Shown here piece after piece: positions 26,301 to 41,500 of a stretch of DNA of 64,000 nucleotides (within the stretch, counting starts at the first letter, position 1; every line of letters starts with the position of its first letter). The notes beneath the pieces are model-generated. The model made no database searches. It was not told the origin of the DNA and saw only the letters and a program-made list of their open reading frames with translations. The stretch is from assembly GCA_009760855.2 (NCBI GenBank), contig WPIO01000030.1, positions 498,001 to 562,000 of the forward strand. Reading direction: 5' to 3'. Source of the stretch: Cristatella mucedo (Eukaryota > Bryozoa > Phylactolaemata > Cristatellidae). A program made the position numbers and the translations under genes.

Positions 26301-29300
26301 CTTTCAACTGGTATGAATCTCAAGTCAGGAGCTGTCATATTCCTCCGCTTAAAGACAGTTGGTGACAGAAGCTTTAGCTCTGCAGGTCCTAGACTGTGGA
26401 ACTCGCTTCCACAATTCTTACGCAACGACAACTACTCTCCAACTGCCGACTATGGCTCGTCCTTTTCAGCGGTCCTGAGCTGCTACTTCCATGCTACTCA
26501 CTACCTCAACTGCTCTCCTGACTCTGCTATGCTTCCCACTTTCTCTTTGTCGCGTGAGACGAAGTCTGTTGGCTACCGAATGCGTACAGAAAGCCGCTTA
26601 GGCTGTGAGTGCGCTATACAAAACTACCCTGCGTAACACCCACATGGTCTTTATGACTTTGTGGAGTTACTGACGGAGATACATTACATTACATTAGGAG
26701 CTCGCTTCCTGCTTCCATCACCAGCTGCATTGACGTTGGTTGCATCATTCACGTCTCAGCTAAAGCCCCATCTGTACTGCTCAGTTTTCTTGGTGCCATA
26801 GCAAACCTTTTTTTTTGGTTCGTATGTTCTTTTGTCTGCTAACATGAATATGATTAGTCGAGCCTTAAAGTGTTACTAACCACAGAGGTCCTACTAACCA
26901 GTGGCTCCGAGTGTCTGAAAAATATAACCCCTTTGTACAGCACCCTAAGACAACTTAATCTCTATTCAGGCGATTCACATATGGCATGGGACTCGAGCTG
27001 ACGATCTCGGCCATCGCGTACGTTCAACTTAACCTTGGTCGTGGCAAGCACCTCAACCACTGGGCCAACAAGTGGCTCCAAGCGTGTCTTCATTGACGCT
27101 TGTCACCTTGGTCTAAACTTGTGCCCATTGTATGCTTATACAAGAGCTTTAATCTGCATGTCTTGAGCTTTGGTTATTTATTGCTTCTTTGACAGGGAAT
27201 TATAAAGAACCTAGCCCATGACTTGGACCTCGCACAAACGTCAAATCCTTTGGAGACTGCGCCTTTAGTTCATATGCTCCCAAATCCTGGAACTCACTCC
27301 TGACTGACGTCACGACATTCCCTGATATGAAAACATTTAAAAAGTTGCTTAAACACACCTGTTTATTACAGCATTTAGTGGTCCTTGTGATTCATCGTTT
27401 TTGTGCTAATGCGTGGTGACACTGTGCATGCTGCTATTAACCATACTTCCATGCTCACTGTGTGCATGTCACATCTAACCATGTTATTGTTGTTGTCATT
27501 GAACATGTTACCACTTTTCTCACTCTTGACTACCTATTCGAACTATTATTACTTTCCCGTCAGGCTAAGCACAGTACAACCGGCTCTTCTGTCAAAATTA
27601 GTTAAGCTGTGCATCTTACCAACCTCAAATTCTTAAGTGACTATGCATTTAGTTCATATGCTCACCAAGAGTGAATCTGACTCGTGACCGACGTCACGAC
27701 ATCTCCCTCTACAACGACAACTATAAACCCGTATTCCTCAAACAATTTTCTGGTCCACATTAATTGTTTGTGTGTGTGCTTACACGCTGAAACGGCATCT
27801 TTTCCAGCATATGTAAAGTCTCTAAAAATAGATTTAATTAAAACTGGGATGCAACATGATGTCATTATAATAATTATATTTTCAAACACGAAAGCTTAGA
27901 TTGTGGCTGCCTTGACTAACCGAGCACTTTGGCCATGAGCACAGGCTTATTATCAACAGCAGTGGGGCCAACTGTTGCAGCTGTCTTCCTTTATTAAAAC
28001 CTATATGAACTAGTGCTTGTTTAGTGCACAGATGATCCATTGGGTCGATGCATGCTAAACAACTTCACTCTTGGCATTCAGTGTTAATATATGTCACCTC
28101 AGGGAAGTGCCAACTTTGAAAATGCAGAAACCGAAGTCAACTTCGAGTTATCTTGCATGATTATATCTGTACTTTTAGATCTGTATGCTCTGTATCTTTA
28201 TTCAGATTACATCTGTATGCTCTGTATCCTTAGTAAGTACAGGTGAGCCTTGCCATAACCTGCTTTCTACATCTGATTCGTGCTAGGTACTTGTTGATAT
28301 CAATTCGGAATGGTCCCTGAAGTGCCGAATCGATGAGATGCTTAGATACCGTTGACCAGATCGGCTGTGAAGAGCCCCGTGAGACTAGTAATAAGGGAGG
28401 GGGACTTACTTCGAGAGGCCCCCTATCTAGAAGCATGCACGACTGGCGATGTTAATGGTCCTCTGAATATTGCAGGTGATGTAATTACAAAGGAAGGCCA
28501 TATGCACACCTTCTGCAGGACGATTTTATGCATATAGAATAAGTTCTCATAAGGAGACAGTTACGTGAGATGATATCCAATATCCAGCCCACTCGTTCAA
28601 TTTCTTAAAGGTGCTTAGCTATTGTCGGCCTGCTGCTTCACCTACGAGCATCAGCAAAGAAAGACTAGGGTGATTGAGAATGACGAAATCGCACGGGATA
28701 GCTAACCAGCTTTCATCATTAGAAACCACCCTAATCAAACAGTAAGACGTGCAAGCGATTCAGTGCCCTTATAGCCCATGCACACTATGTGTACATAACT
28801 TCAACACTAGCTTTAGCAGTTGGCCGAACAATCGTGAACTTGCCAGCTATTTTTGGAACGGCCAAGTACCCATGGGAAGTTGCCCCCATCGATTGGAAGA
28901 GTAAAACATGTAGGGAAAGTCTGCAGGAAAGCCTACGAAGCAAAAACTGGTGACCTAAGTTAAGATGCCATCTGGAATCTTATAATACCAATAAAATGCT
29001 TTACTTAACTTTCGAACTGAAAAGTGAGCTAAAGTAAAGAACAGGTAATCTCAAAAATCGCTCAGATACCTGTCCAGCACTTAAAACACACATCCCCAAT
29101 TCAAACACTTCATAAATGATATTCATGACTGACAAAGCCATTGCTTCCCACGATTGAAAAAATCCAACTACTCACAGCATATCCTTTGTATATGCATGCG
29201 ACCTTTATGCACTACTATGAGGTGCAATTGTGCATGTCGTTCCCAATCACAGTTCTATAGGTATCCTTATTTGCCTCTGAGTAGTGAGTAGAAAAAGTAA

Positions 29301-29500
29301 TCTTACAGGAAATGGAAAAACTAGATTTTCTTACACTCTATTTAAGGAGTGACTTTGTAGTGAATGTAAATCACTAGGTAAGGCTTGAAAAATACTTCAC
29401 TAGTCTGCTGCATGTATTCAAACTTAGTGAGCTACACCAGAATGAACACGCACGCACGCACACACACATATGTATATATGTATATATATGTATATGTATG

Positions 29501-29551
<51 letters not shown>

Positions 29552-32500
29552 GAGCTATTGACTTACGCCATTCGAAAACACACCTTAGTTATATAGAATA
29601 GCATTCGGCCCATAAAAAATCAGAATTGCAAGATCATGTTAGGAGTAACACAACATTCCATGGGCAGCTAAGATTTAGGCCTCACCTTCCGTTGGATATT
29701 CTTTGGCCAAATCTTCTTTACTTACACCTACAGCAAGACATCATCACCTACTTCTAAGCACGAATACCAAAAACTCAGCCCACTGTGTATAGGCAACAAC
29801 TAAGAGTGTGCTCGGGCCAAACGGAATTGCATTGCATTTCTCTTCTCAGCAAAAATATTCACCATAGAGCTATTAGGAAGAAGGCAGTTTATTGCATTTA
29901 TAGTGTTCAAAAGTGCAGTTATTACAACTAACAACGACAATACATGTTCCTAATGCCGTAAAAGAAATAATTTTATTTTAGGCAATGCAAACATAATAGA
30001 AGAGGCTACGCATGTATTAGCAATAAAAAAAAGTTTAACCAAGGCAATGCGGATAAAAAAAAACAGAATTTAGCAGGTGCTGCAAATAACAGGAAGGATA
30101 TTAGTTTAGCTTCTTATATTGCTAAGTCATATGATGCCAGTCGCTAGCGATTTCAATGATAGAAAAGTGTGGGACCTGAAGACAATTTCTGGAAAGAATT
30201 TGAGGCTAACGGGATGCACATCCATAAAAACAAAGTCAGAGGAGATACTGGGCTAGAAAAATGGAAGATTACGCACTTCGGATAGAAAAGCCATGCAAAA
30301 CTGTGAGTGAACCCGAAAATAATTGACTATGCCATGATAGCTATTTGCTGAATGATGAGAGCTGGTGCAGATCAGCAAGCAGGGGTGCAATTTGCCTTCG
30401 TTATGGAAAAAACCTCGCCACGCATTTATGGACTATGAGCACTGTTTGGACTAGAGGCATAGGCAGAGAACCTACAAGGAGAGTCACCTTAGTTAAGCAG
30501 AGATATAAAAGATACGTGGACTCACTTGCCTTGGACGTTAAAATCAACATACGCCCTATTTTTTTTAATTGGGCATGTCTGAAAGGCAGTAGACTTAAAA
30601 GTAAAACTGATGCAGCCATTTAGAGGTTTCAAAAAAGGACACTTGGATCCAATGCAGTGGCTACAGGAGAGATGTTGCTGGTCCCTATTCTTGCGCCCTG
30701 GTTTGGCCCGGTGGTTAAGGTGCTCGCCCCGACTAAGGTCTGGCCAAGGTCGTGTGCTCGAGCCCCCGCGGCATATGTGACGCCTGAATAGGGGTTAGGT
30801 TCTCTTATAGGGCAATACAAACGAATTGCATTTATGTATATCATGTTTAGCCATTTTTGGCTTATGATAGGTTATCAATAACTATCAGGTTGGACGTATT
30901 TGATTTGAGAAAGTACTCTAATATCCACGCATGAATTTCGGTAACTTTAGCTGCAAACGAGCTCAGAGAGCCAGAAGTAACGAATTTTTTAGGAATAAAT
31001 CGTCACCACTTGCCGTATTCATTAAAATTAAAAATAATTGTGCTTGGCAAAAGCACAATATCAGGTTGAACATTTATTTTTTCTCTATATCCGATTTCAA
31101 GCAAAAATCAAACGAAATGCGGCTCATAAGAAGCTAAATCTAGCTGGGACTACACTAGACGTGTTAAGCAGCCAACTTACTTTCAGTTAAATAACGTCGC
31201 TAAAATTCGGGTTTGCGTAGATAGGATACCACGTCTAAGCTGGTCCGTGCATTTGTGACATCCCGGCTTGATTTATGCAACTCACTGCTTGCTGGCCTAC
31301 CGGCATGTGCAATCAGGCGGCTACAGCAGGTGCAAAACTCGGCAGCTGGGCTTCTCTGTCGTGAGCGTCGCAGTTGCCACATCACACCACTTCTCGCCGA
31401 CCTGCACGGGCTACCAGTCAAGTAACAGATTGAATTCAAGGTTTTGTCGCTCACTTTTATGTCACTTCATTCTTTGGCTCCAGCCTATCTCTCCGATATG
31501 CTCCCCCACCAGGCCAAGCATCGTACCACACGCTTTTCGGAATCCAACAGTCTACAAATACCTCGTACAAACCTCAAATCCTTTGGAGACCGTGAATTTA
31601 GTTCGAATGCTCCCAAAGCCTGGAACTCCCTCTGACTTGAGTCACAACATCCCCTGACTTGACCACATTTAAAAAGAACTTAAAGCAGGCCTATTTAGGA
31701 CAGCATTTAGTGGGTCCCTGTGATTCGTCCTTCATGTGGTTATGTGTGCTGACACTGTACATGCTGCCACTAACCAAATTTGTATGCTGACCCTGTGCAC
31801 GTCACCCCAACCATGTTATTCATGTTGTTTCTTTATCAAGCATATTACTCACTATTCAATAGCACTTCCCTTTGCAGCAAATGTAAAGCGCCTAGAGAGA
31901 GATTGAGGTCTCAGAGGGCGCTTTATCAAGTGCATTATTATTACGATTAGATTAGGCATGTAACAGCCCAGGAGGTAAGGTGCTCTCTCTTCCCGACCAA
32001 GGCCTATGGTTAGAATCCTGAAGTGAACGATCCTTTATTGCCAACTGCTATCGGCAGTGACAGCTGCTACCACTCTGACTCTTCTGCCACAGTTGTCTGC
32101 CACAGAGAGGACATCCAGATGAACGAAGGAAGCGACTAATGGCAGCGACAGCTATAAGTGAGACTAGTTTCATTCAACCAGCACTGGAGGTGCATTTCAG
32201 TAAATCAGAGCCGCACAACCAACAGCTACGCTTACTTATGTTACCTCTATTTTGTCAATGACAATCTCTAAGATTAATAGCTATTATTTATCTGGCGACC
32301 CTTATCGACCAGATGCATACAAACTATCCTTATAAAAATTGGTTACTGTCCGGTGTGCTTACTCATCATGTGATGCAGCAGCTCTGGCTACCTCTTCGGA
32401 AAAAGTGAAGGCCTACAGGTTTTGTTCTCATAGGCCATCAGAAGATGATCACTGCTAGTAATTTGAACTATTACAGCAAAGTGCATTATTTCCACAACAC

Positions 32501-35500
32501 ATTCTGTCTAAATACACTCGTTACGATTTTTGGCCCTAGTTGGCTACGGGGCTATGATGCTAATCGACCAGGGTCGTGGATTCGACCCTGTTGCATATGT
32601 AAATTGCCTGGACATGGATTGAGCTCTTTTAGCATGCTATACATACGAATTATTTTTATTTTATATTTATAAAAATACTAGGGAACTTTACAAATTACAG
32701 TTTGCTACCACACATCGATAAAATGACACTGTAACTATTCGGCACTTACTTGCCACCAAAGAGATCAGTAAAGAGGTTGACATGAAAAATGCTACTTACA
32801 TTCAGGTTAGTAATGAGTGCAGTCTTAAACCAGGAGTAAGTGGCAGTTGCAGGTACGAGCGCTGGGAGACTGAACCAAATTTGAACGCATGTCTATCTAA
32901 GCAAAGGTTCACATAAGCCAGTTCACTGAGGAATGTGTGACGAAAACATCCAGCCAGAATAAAACTTAATTCCATACATACAGAACCAGGCTGGAATATG
33001 CAGGCGCTTTATACGTCACCAACTGACGATTTCATAAAATATTTTAGGCTAGCTTACCTAACCGTTGCAGCTCCTCTCTTGAAAGTAGAATAACTCTTAA
33101 ATTACCCAGGGATGCTGAGCAAATGTGACTCTTAAAGATCGTCCGACTCTCAGCACGAAGGCCACAACCGGAGCACATATATGGCTGTACACCCGGACTA
33201 GCGCTAGAGCTTTTACCGGTGCCCTAGAAAGGAGATAATCACAGAAATTAATGCATAGGAAACAGTTTCGAATTTGAAGCTGCATTTTATTGCTCTTCTC
33301 ATACTTCTTTACAGATCTCACAAGAATGATCAAGTCAAAATTCCCAAATTAAATTTTTAATGCTTACCGTGCCATAAACTTCAGTTGCGGCTGCTTAGCA
33401 ATGAAAACGAGTCTTTTTAGATTTTAGCAAATCAATTAGCTTTTCCAACTACCTCACCTTATACATGCTAGTATTTGGTCCAAGATGATTCTTCCTCAAG
33501 ATAGCTGCAGGCACAGTAAAGGCATTGGCAGTGGAAGTCCCATCATCATCCGACCTCAGAGGAGTGATTTTCATACGTGGTTTTCCGTTAGGTCTAGATG
33601 CCAGAATTTTCTTATTCGTCGTCTGTCCCGTACATTCATCATTTTCCTACAAGGCACAATAATCAATATTGAGCTGCAGATATCAATACTAGATTTCAGT
33701 ATTTTCACACAAGGCTAGGTCAATTTTGCATCCAGCATCGTTCGTACTCCTGGGTGATGCCCCAACCTTGTTAATCTGAAAGCTTTTCCACGATCACTTC
33801 GGCGCCATCTCATCAGCTAAACGGCCACAAACGAGATCTGCCTTAATAATAACCGACTCAAATTATAAACTTATATTGGCACTATGGTTTATTTGAAAAA
33901 AACAGTCTATACATTTGGATCAGGTGGAGAACGTAAGGCGTAAAATCCAAATTGAGTCAGATATGTTTTCAGGTAACTGCTTAGGCAACTCATAACAACT
34001 TGCTAATCGGCACACCCCCTAAAGTGCTACTATGCCGGAGGCATTCGGGCACCTCAAAACGATCAGTTGCACCACAGAAATTGCCCAGCAAGCACTACAA
34101 TTTACACTATGGGTTTCACAGTTAGGAAAATGAGCTCACAACATAGAAACGGGTTTATAATAGCTCCAAATATCTTTTTACTTTTAGTTCTCACAACCAT
34201 TGTACTTTTTGCAGCAGATCACAGCTTGAACATAAAATTGAGATTACGGAGAGCTTAAAAGCTTAAAATCATAGCTACATCGGAAAGAGTATAATCTGGC
34301 GATCATGACAAAGTATGTGACAGTGTCATGTTTCGAACGAGTCAATACATTTCAAAACTGCACCTGCAAGTTAAGAGTGCAACTAGAACTTGGTTGAACG
34401 TTTGTGTGTATCTTTAAGCAGAAAAATAAACTCACCTTGTTATCAGAGCCATGGCTCGGTAGAGCATCAAAACTCTTCTGGAGATCCTCCTTAAAATAGT
34501 AAAAAGAACCAATGTTTTAAATGTCTACTCTTCACATAAAAATTCGAGTTAACACGACGATAAGAAAACAGATGATATGGCAAACTGCCGAATGTAATGT
34601 AATGTATATCCGTCAGTAACTCCAAAAAGCCAAAAAGACTATGCAAGTGTTATGCAGAAGAAGTTTGCATAGCGGACTCACAGCCTAGCGGCTTTTGGTA
34701 GCATTCGGTAGCCAACAGACTTTGTCTCATGCAATGAAGAGTAAGTGGAAAGCGCAGCAGTCATTAGAGCAGTTGAGGTAGTGAGTAGCATGGAAGTAGC
34801 ATCTCAGGACCGCTGGAAAGGATGTGCTGTAGTCGGCAGCAGGAGAGTAGTTGTCGTAGGAATTGTTGGAGGCGAGTTCCACAGTCTACGACCTCCAGAG
34901 CTAAAGCTTCTGTCGCCAACGGTCTTTAAGTGGAGGAATGAAACAGCTAATTTATTGTCCATACAGGACCTGCGGGCACGAAGAGGCTGACACTGGTGCA
35001 GCAGTTCAGCTAGATACGAAGAAGCCAAGCCGTGGCGGGCTTTGTGGGTCAGCGTAAGAACTTTGCTCTGTAGTCATTGCTCAACCGGCATCCATCCTAG
35101 CTCTTCTACCAAAGGAGACACGTGCTCAAACTGCTGGGACTTGAAGACTAGCCTTGCAGCCATATTCATAGTCAGCTGCAGTGGCCTAGTTGCTTTCTTT
35201 GGTAACAAACCAGCCAAAAAGAAATTACAATAATCAAGCCGAGAGAGAACTAAGGAGGTAGTTAATTTTGTTCCAAGCCACTGTGGAAGATAGCTCCCTA
35301 TTCTTGGATAGGGATCGGACGTGACGGCTAGCTGCAGAAGCAGTCTTCTGAATGAAGCTTTTAAAATTGAGGCAGCTGTCTGAAATGACACCTAAATTTC
35401 GAGCACGTGGTGATGGTCGCATAATATCACCACCTATTAGAAGAGCAAAGCCTTTTAATCCAGCCACATGCTTAGGTTTTCCTGTGAGCAGCAGTTAGGT

Positions 35501-38500
35501 TTTATCGTCATTTAGTATAACAAAAAAATTCCGATATCCAGGATGGAATGTCGGCAAGGCAAGCATTCAGATTATCAGTTGCTAAAGCAGATTCCGAGGG
35601 TTTGAATGACAAATACAGTTTAGTATCGTCAGCATAAGTGATATCCTATTCCATGGGCCTTCATCACTTTTCCCAAAAGGTGAGAATAGATGGAATACAG
35701 CAAGGAACCGAGTACAGATCCTAGAGGGACTTCACAGGTGATCTGTCTCGTGTGTGAGATCACAAGACACGGATTGAACATGATCAGACAAGTACGATTG
35801 ATACCACGCCAGTGCCTCATCAGCCAGACCGATCGTTGTTCTCAATCGTTCAAGTAGAACATCGTGATAAATACTATCGAAGGCAGCTGACAGATCTAGC
35901 AGAGCAAAGGCAGTGGCATTCACCTCATCGTTGCCGAATAGAATGTCATTGTTAACATGGAGGAGAGCAGTTTCAGTGGAGTGCTGCCTCTTGAACCCGA
36001 TTGAAATGTTTCTGATATTTCATTCTTTTCCATGTATGGTACCAGCTGCGTTGCGACAATTCTTTCAAGAATCTTTGACAAAAAGGAAGGATAGTCGGAG
36101 GGGGCTTTAAGGAGACACGAATGTGTGCAACTTGTTTCAGTAAAGGCTGAAAACGTTTTGTCTGAGCCGTTTATATCTGGAGAGTCAGACCTCTCAGAAT
36201 TGGCCAGTCTGTTTTGGGTCTGACTGGCAGGACTACAGTTTTCGAGTGAAAAAAAGACTAGGCTTTTTGAAGCTTCCAGTATAAACTAGATGGAAGTCTT
36301 TGAAATTGACTAGATCTGCAACAGACCCTGATTTCTTAAAACGACATTCATGCCTATGCTTAACGCAGTGCATCTTTTGAAATTCTTTTGGTAAAGTAAA
36401 AGGAGTCTCCACGACACTGTATACAGACAGAATGTACGGGAGTATGCTTGTCAAGAGCACTACTAAGTGTCATGTTCACTGCATCAGTGAAGGAATCAAT
36501 GTTTTCGGTCCAGTCTGGGTGCAGATCAAGAAGACCTGCATGACATGCAGATTTCTAAACTTTATCTTGGCCAATGATTTATTGAGTAATTCCACAGGAC
36601 AAGTTCGGCATTACCCTGTAAGTACAACGGAGCTGGAGCATTAAACGAGACCTTACAACGATCACAGAGGGTCAGTGGGCACATCACAAGGTCAGTAGGG
36701 CAGCCGTCCTTAGTGATCACGAGATCAAGGATATGGCCCCAGACGTGGGTGGTATGATGAACGTATTGGACCAAACCAATGTCTTTGATGAGTATCTGAA
36801 AACTGACTCCAACGATCGAAAAGCTGCATATCGTATAGTAAAACGATTCACGAACAACAATTGCAACCCTGCCACCAACCTTGTCAGAACGCATGGGCTG
36901 AAAGAATGAAACCCAAAGATAACTACAGATCAGGCAGAAAGAAATTCATAAATGTTAGCCACCGTTAATCCAAAACATGTAGATAGCAAAGAGCAGCCGA
37001 TTCAAATACATGCATTTGCCATTATTGGTTTAGTTGAAGCAAGCTGCAATGATGAATCTCATAGGTTGATGTTCTGAGATGCGTTAAAACAGCAGGATCT
37101 TGCAAGGCTCTGAGTCAAAAGCTTTCAGTTTTGCAGAGCTAAGCTTGATAAATAGACAGCAGCTCATTGACCTTTCTAGATGACATTCGATTATTGCAAA
37201 TCTATGATAGGCTTCCAAATTCGGCAGCAGACAAAACATTGCAGTATCACACGAAATGACGGAACAAGAACACAATCATACTGGCCAGATAAAGGTTTTG
37301 CTATAATCTCAAAGCTTGAGGGAAAAATAAGCTTGCCTGGTAAGCTTCTTCTATTAGGATTCTGACAAACTTCATCGCCGAGTCGCCGTACTCAGCCAGC
37401 TCATTGCGATGCTGAATCTTAATGTGCATTTTGGTGCTGCTTCGATGACTCGATGAGAATTCACAAAAGATGCACCGGAAAGGCTTGGTACCACAGTGAT
37501 TTCGTAGGTGATGATCTAGTCCCGTTACAGTGTCGGTTGTAAAAGGGCAGTACAAGCAGCTAAACTTGGCTACAGATATAAAAATAATGACACGAAACTA
37601 AAGCATAGGCTCTTCACGGCCAGAAAATTGCTTAGGGATTTATAAAAAAAACTTCAATGCTACTGACATTCAGGCACATCCACAACCACCCACCCACCAT
37701 CAGCTCTGCTGACAGTAAGTGCCTGCCCACAGCATGCTAGCACCGTCACAGGTTACAGTAGAAAGCAGTGTCTCTGCTACAGGACTCGGACAACAAGTCT
37801 GTGCAAGAGGCATTTTGCAAGCCACATATCGAGCCCAACACACACAGGGCTCGGCTCCACGTGCCCTTTAATGCTGTCCGACTGATGTTAATGTCCGGTT
37901 TTCCTGGGTAAGCAGCAGCCGCGACTGCTGCTTTGCCAAGCGACTCGTCTTTGCCAAGCTTGCTGCTTAAGCACTAACGCATATGCAACTTAGGCTGCAA
38001 CACAATGAGACAAGGTAGGTTCATAACAGCATACCATCTTCGCACGTAAGTGACTTTAGCATGTTGAGTAACTATGATATAGTGGAGCACTTCTGATCAG
38101 TACCCTCTCCAATGAGATAGTCCACAACGCTTTTTACAATATGAAGCTATGGACATCTGCAAGCAAGATCTGTCTTCTCATTCAGCAAAGAACAAAGAAC
38201 CAGGTGAATCAACCCTAGCCAAAGTATTGATGGAGATCTGGTATCCGGTAAAACACATGGTCTTAAGTTCTTACCAAAGAGGTGAGAGCTTTAAAACCAC
38301 CACTGTGAATTTATTGGCATTATATAATCGGCTATGGTAGTTATCTACCCACACTTCGGCATGCAATGCCTCAGAATCAAGCCGGTTTATATTTTTAGAC
38401 ACAATGACTGTGGCCAGGACATGCTTAACTTAAAGCAAGTTAGCTAGTCGGCTAATGCACATTAGCTCTACAGATCATGTTGAGGTATTAACTAAAGAAA

Positions 38501-41500
38501 CACATGCAAAACCACAAAAAATCACAAACTGGCTTTGATGGCTAAGTAATTTTCATTCCCTTTACTATGCTTAAAATGACTACGGTGTTAATGAATTACT
38601 GACGTCTAATCTAATATTAGTTTCTGTTTGAACGTGTGATGAAAGCTTGGAAAAGAATGTGCAAGTCTGGTGGCACGTTTTTGCACACATTATTGGACTG
38701 TCAGCACACACCTGCTGCACCATACATAATTGCACATAGCTGAGTTAACAAGACACTCAACTGCTGATACCTTCAATCGGGGGTTTTAGGTATTTTAAAA
38801 GCCTTTGGATGGGTAGCTGATCGTATAGCCTTTCCCATACTTAAAATGTATACATATTCCTCTCTTTCCTAGCAGATGATAAAAAATTATTACAGCCAGT
38901 TACAATGAGTCTCTTAACTTGCACTTTGTAAATTAGTAGCATCACAAGTGTTTTCCGATTGGAATCAATGCATTTGCCTCTTAGCTTCACCTTATGCATT
39001 TGATTAAATGACAAGGAGTCAGCTCTCCAAAGCTGTAGGATGATGATGATGTACAACGATGTACCTTTCGTACCCCTATCGCCATCCCTCTAAGTGGCAA
39101 GATCGAAGGAATAATATAAAGAGCAAAAAAGAGCATTGCAATCATCAAACAAAGTTGATCATGCCCAATTTGGACTACGAAAACATAGCTTTATGAGCAG
39201 CATCTAAGTATATTGCATCCAGTTGCCACATTGTGCCATAAATCGATTATGCCCCAATTCAAGCTCATTCTCATTGCAGGCTATTCTTTTGCTACCATCT
39301 AGCAAAAATGAATCACTCACTGGCCAGCATAGTATTCACCTATAGGCTACCCTAAGGCTCTGTCAGACTGACTTAATCTGCAAATCCTCCACCCAAAAGT
39401 ATACATAGCAAGATGGCCGAAAATGGCGAGCTGCTTTCTTAGCAAGCCAACGTCCCCATGTTCAATGTCCCTAAAGTTCAATGTCCCCATGCACGGGTAT
39501 ACATTTATACGAGAGCTTCGGCTTCTCGAACCCCTTTTGGAAAAGCTGCCAAGCAAGCAAGTATACAATCATGCTTTATACCGGCAGCTTTTATGTAACT
39601 ATTTGAGTTGGCATCTATACAATCTCAGAGGACTTGCTGTTTACTTACAGACGGAGCAAAACTCGGTGGCCAAACTTGTCTGCGATGTGTCGTAACTGCA
39701 ACGTCATACTTCCCGTCGACCAGCACCAGAACTCCATCATTCCGAAGGTAAAGTTACAGGGCCCGTGACTCATGCTAAGGATCCATTGTTCTCAAGCTCA
39801 AGCTAATCTACATGTAATTCTTGCTCGTCACATCACCAGGCAAAACTTGGGCAAATTAGGGGTGCTTCTAACCAGCCTCTAATCTTTGGAAGATGGCATA
39901 TTAATTACCTATAATCCCATTGAGGAACTTTTTTTTAATTAATGACATTTTAAACTCGACATTTAAAAGTAAGCTAAAAATAAGCCACTTATTTCTAAAA
40001 ACACTTGCTCCATCCATGTGGATTTTCCTTTATTTGGTGAGGTAAGCCGAAACCGTACATGCTTTCCCTACTTTGTCGACATGTTTCCTTGTCAGAATAC
40101 ATTGTGTAAAATGAGAAAGAATAATTTTATGTGGAAATATGTAAATGCATAATTATGACTTCTGCTTATGCAATTAATATCTGCTCAACATTCATAACAG
40201 CTCCTTTTCTGACTTTCCTTAATCCTCAGTAGGACCTGACGCTACATTCTCATTCATAATCACGGTTCATCGTGCAGCAGCAGCAGCATCCTGATAAGTC
40301 TCTGGTGCAGTGAAGCCACAAAACAGCAGAGGTAAGCCAGCCCCCCCCATATGCAGCAACGTGGATCTATCTGGGGGCTCCATTTCTTAGTTTGCTCTTT
40401 CCCTGGGCTCGATATAAATGAAGACGTGAACAAAGGTATGGCATGCACGACAGGCTTCCCGAGTATTAAGGCCCACTGTACAAGCCAGCCGTTTGGATTA
40501 GTCGACAGACAGTAAGATTCTCACAGAGACTAGACCTAACTAGCTTTGCTTCACCTACAGTGCTGATAAAGTAGAATACAAACTTGCGTGTCCGAACCTA
40601 TCGCGGAGCCAATGCATAGATTTACAAAAATCCTCAGTGGGCAGTGAACGTACTCGCGTAGGCACTGAAGCCGATCGAGGGCGCCAAGTAACTCTCTTCG
40701 AACTTTCTGCTTCGGGAGCATAATTTAGGCAGTTTAAATTTTTCACAATTGGGGTGACACTCTTTAATGTTATCACAGAACTTTAAGTATTGCAAGCTAC
40801 ACACCTGAAGGTAGGTAGTTGTATCTCTACAACTATGTTTGCTGCTTTTAAGCCTGTCAGACATTGGCAGTGACTGCCATAATTACAAGATAAAGAAAAA
40901 TATATAATTATAAATAATTCATTTATATAGCGCCCCAAGAGAACTTATATCTATTCAGGCACTTCACATATGCCTCGGGGCTCGAGCCCACGCCCTCAGT
41001 CAGACCTTGGTCGGGGCGCGCACCTTAGCCGCTAGACCAAACCAGCTCGGCGATGCCCCCCCCCCTGTATCTGCCCTGTACTTACATACCATCTCTTTGC
41101 ATAGTCATACAAAATGGCATGCATACATTATACACACAAACGACATTTTTCGGCTCATGATTGTTTTGAGGTTTCATGCACCCCTCGTCGTTTGACCGGA
41201 CTCTCTTTGATTGCCATTGACCATCTTGCCATCAAATATTCATTTAAGCAGTAAAAAAAGTTTAAAGCCTAACTTAGTCAAGCATGAGAAATATATAGTG
41301 CTTCAGCAGTATCAGATATCACTATCAGTATCAAATACATTTCAATGCCCAGAATTCTGGCGGCAGCACTATGTGTGCGGCTTGGCTTACAATGAACATG
41401 CCAACACAATTCTTACCGTCTCCAGATTAAAGGAGAGCTCATGCACATTGCACATTACAAAGCTTGTTATCTTAAGGAGAAAATGGACTCTTTGTGTCAT

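Noticed and set aside
35032-35470. Two 77-105 codon minus-strand frames as host genes
   Set aside because: They are pieces of the LINE B C-terminal region in different frames.
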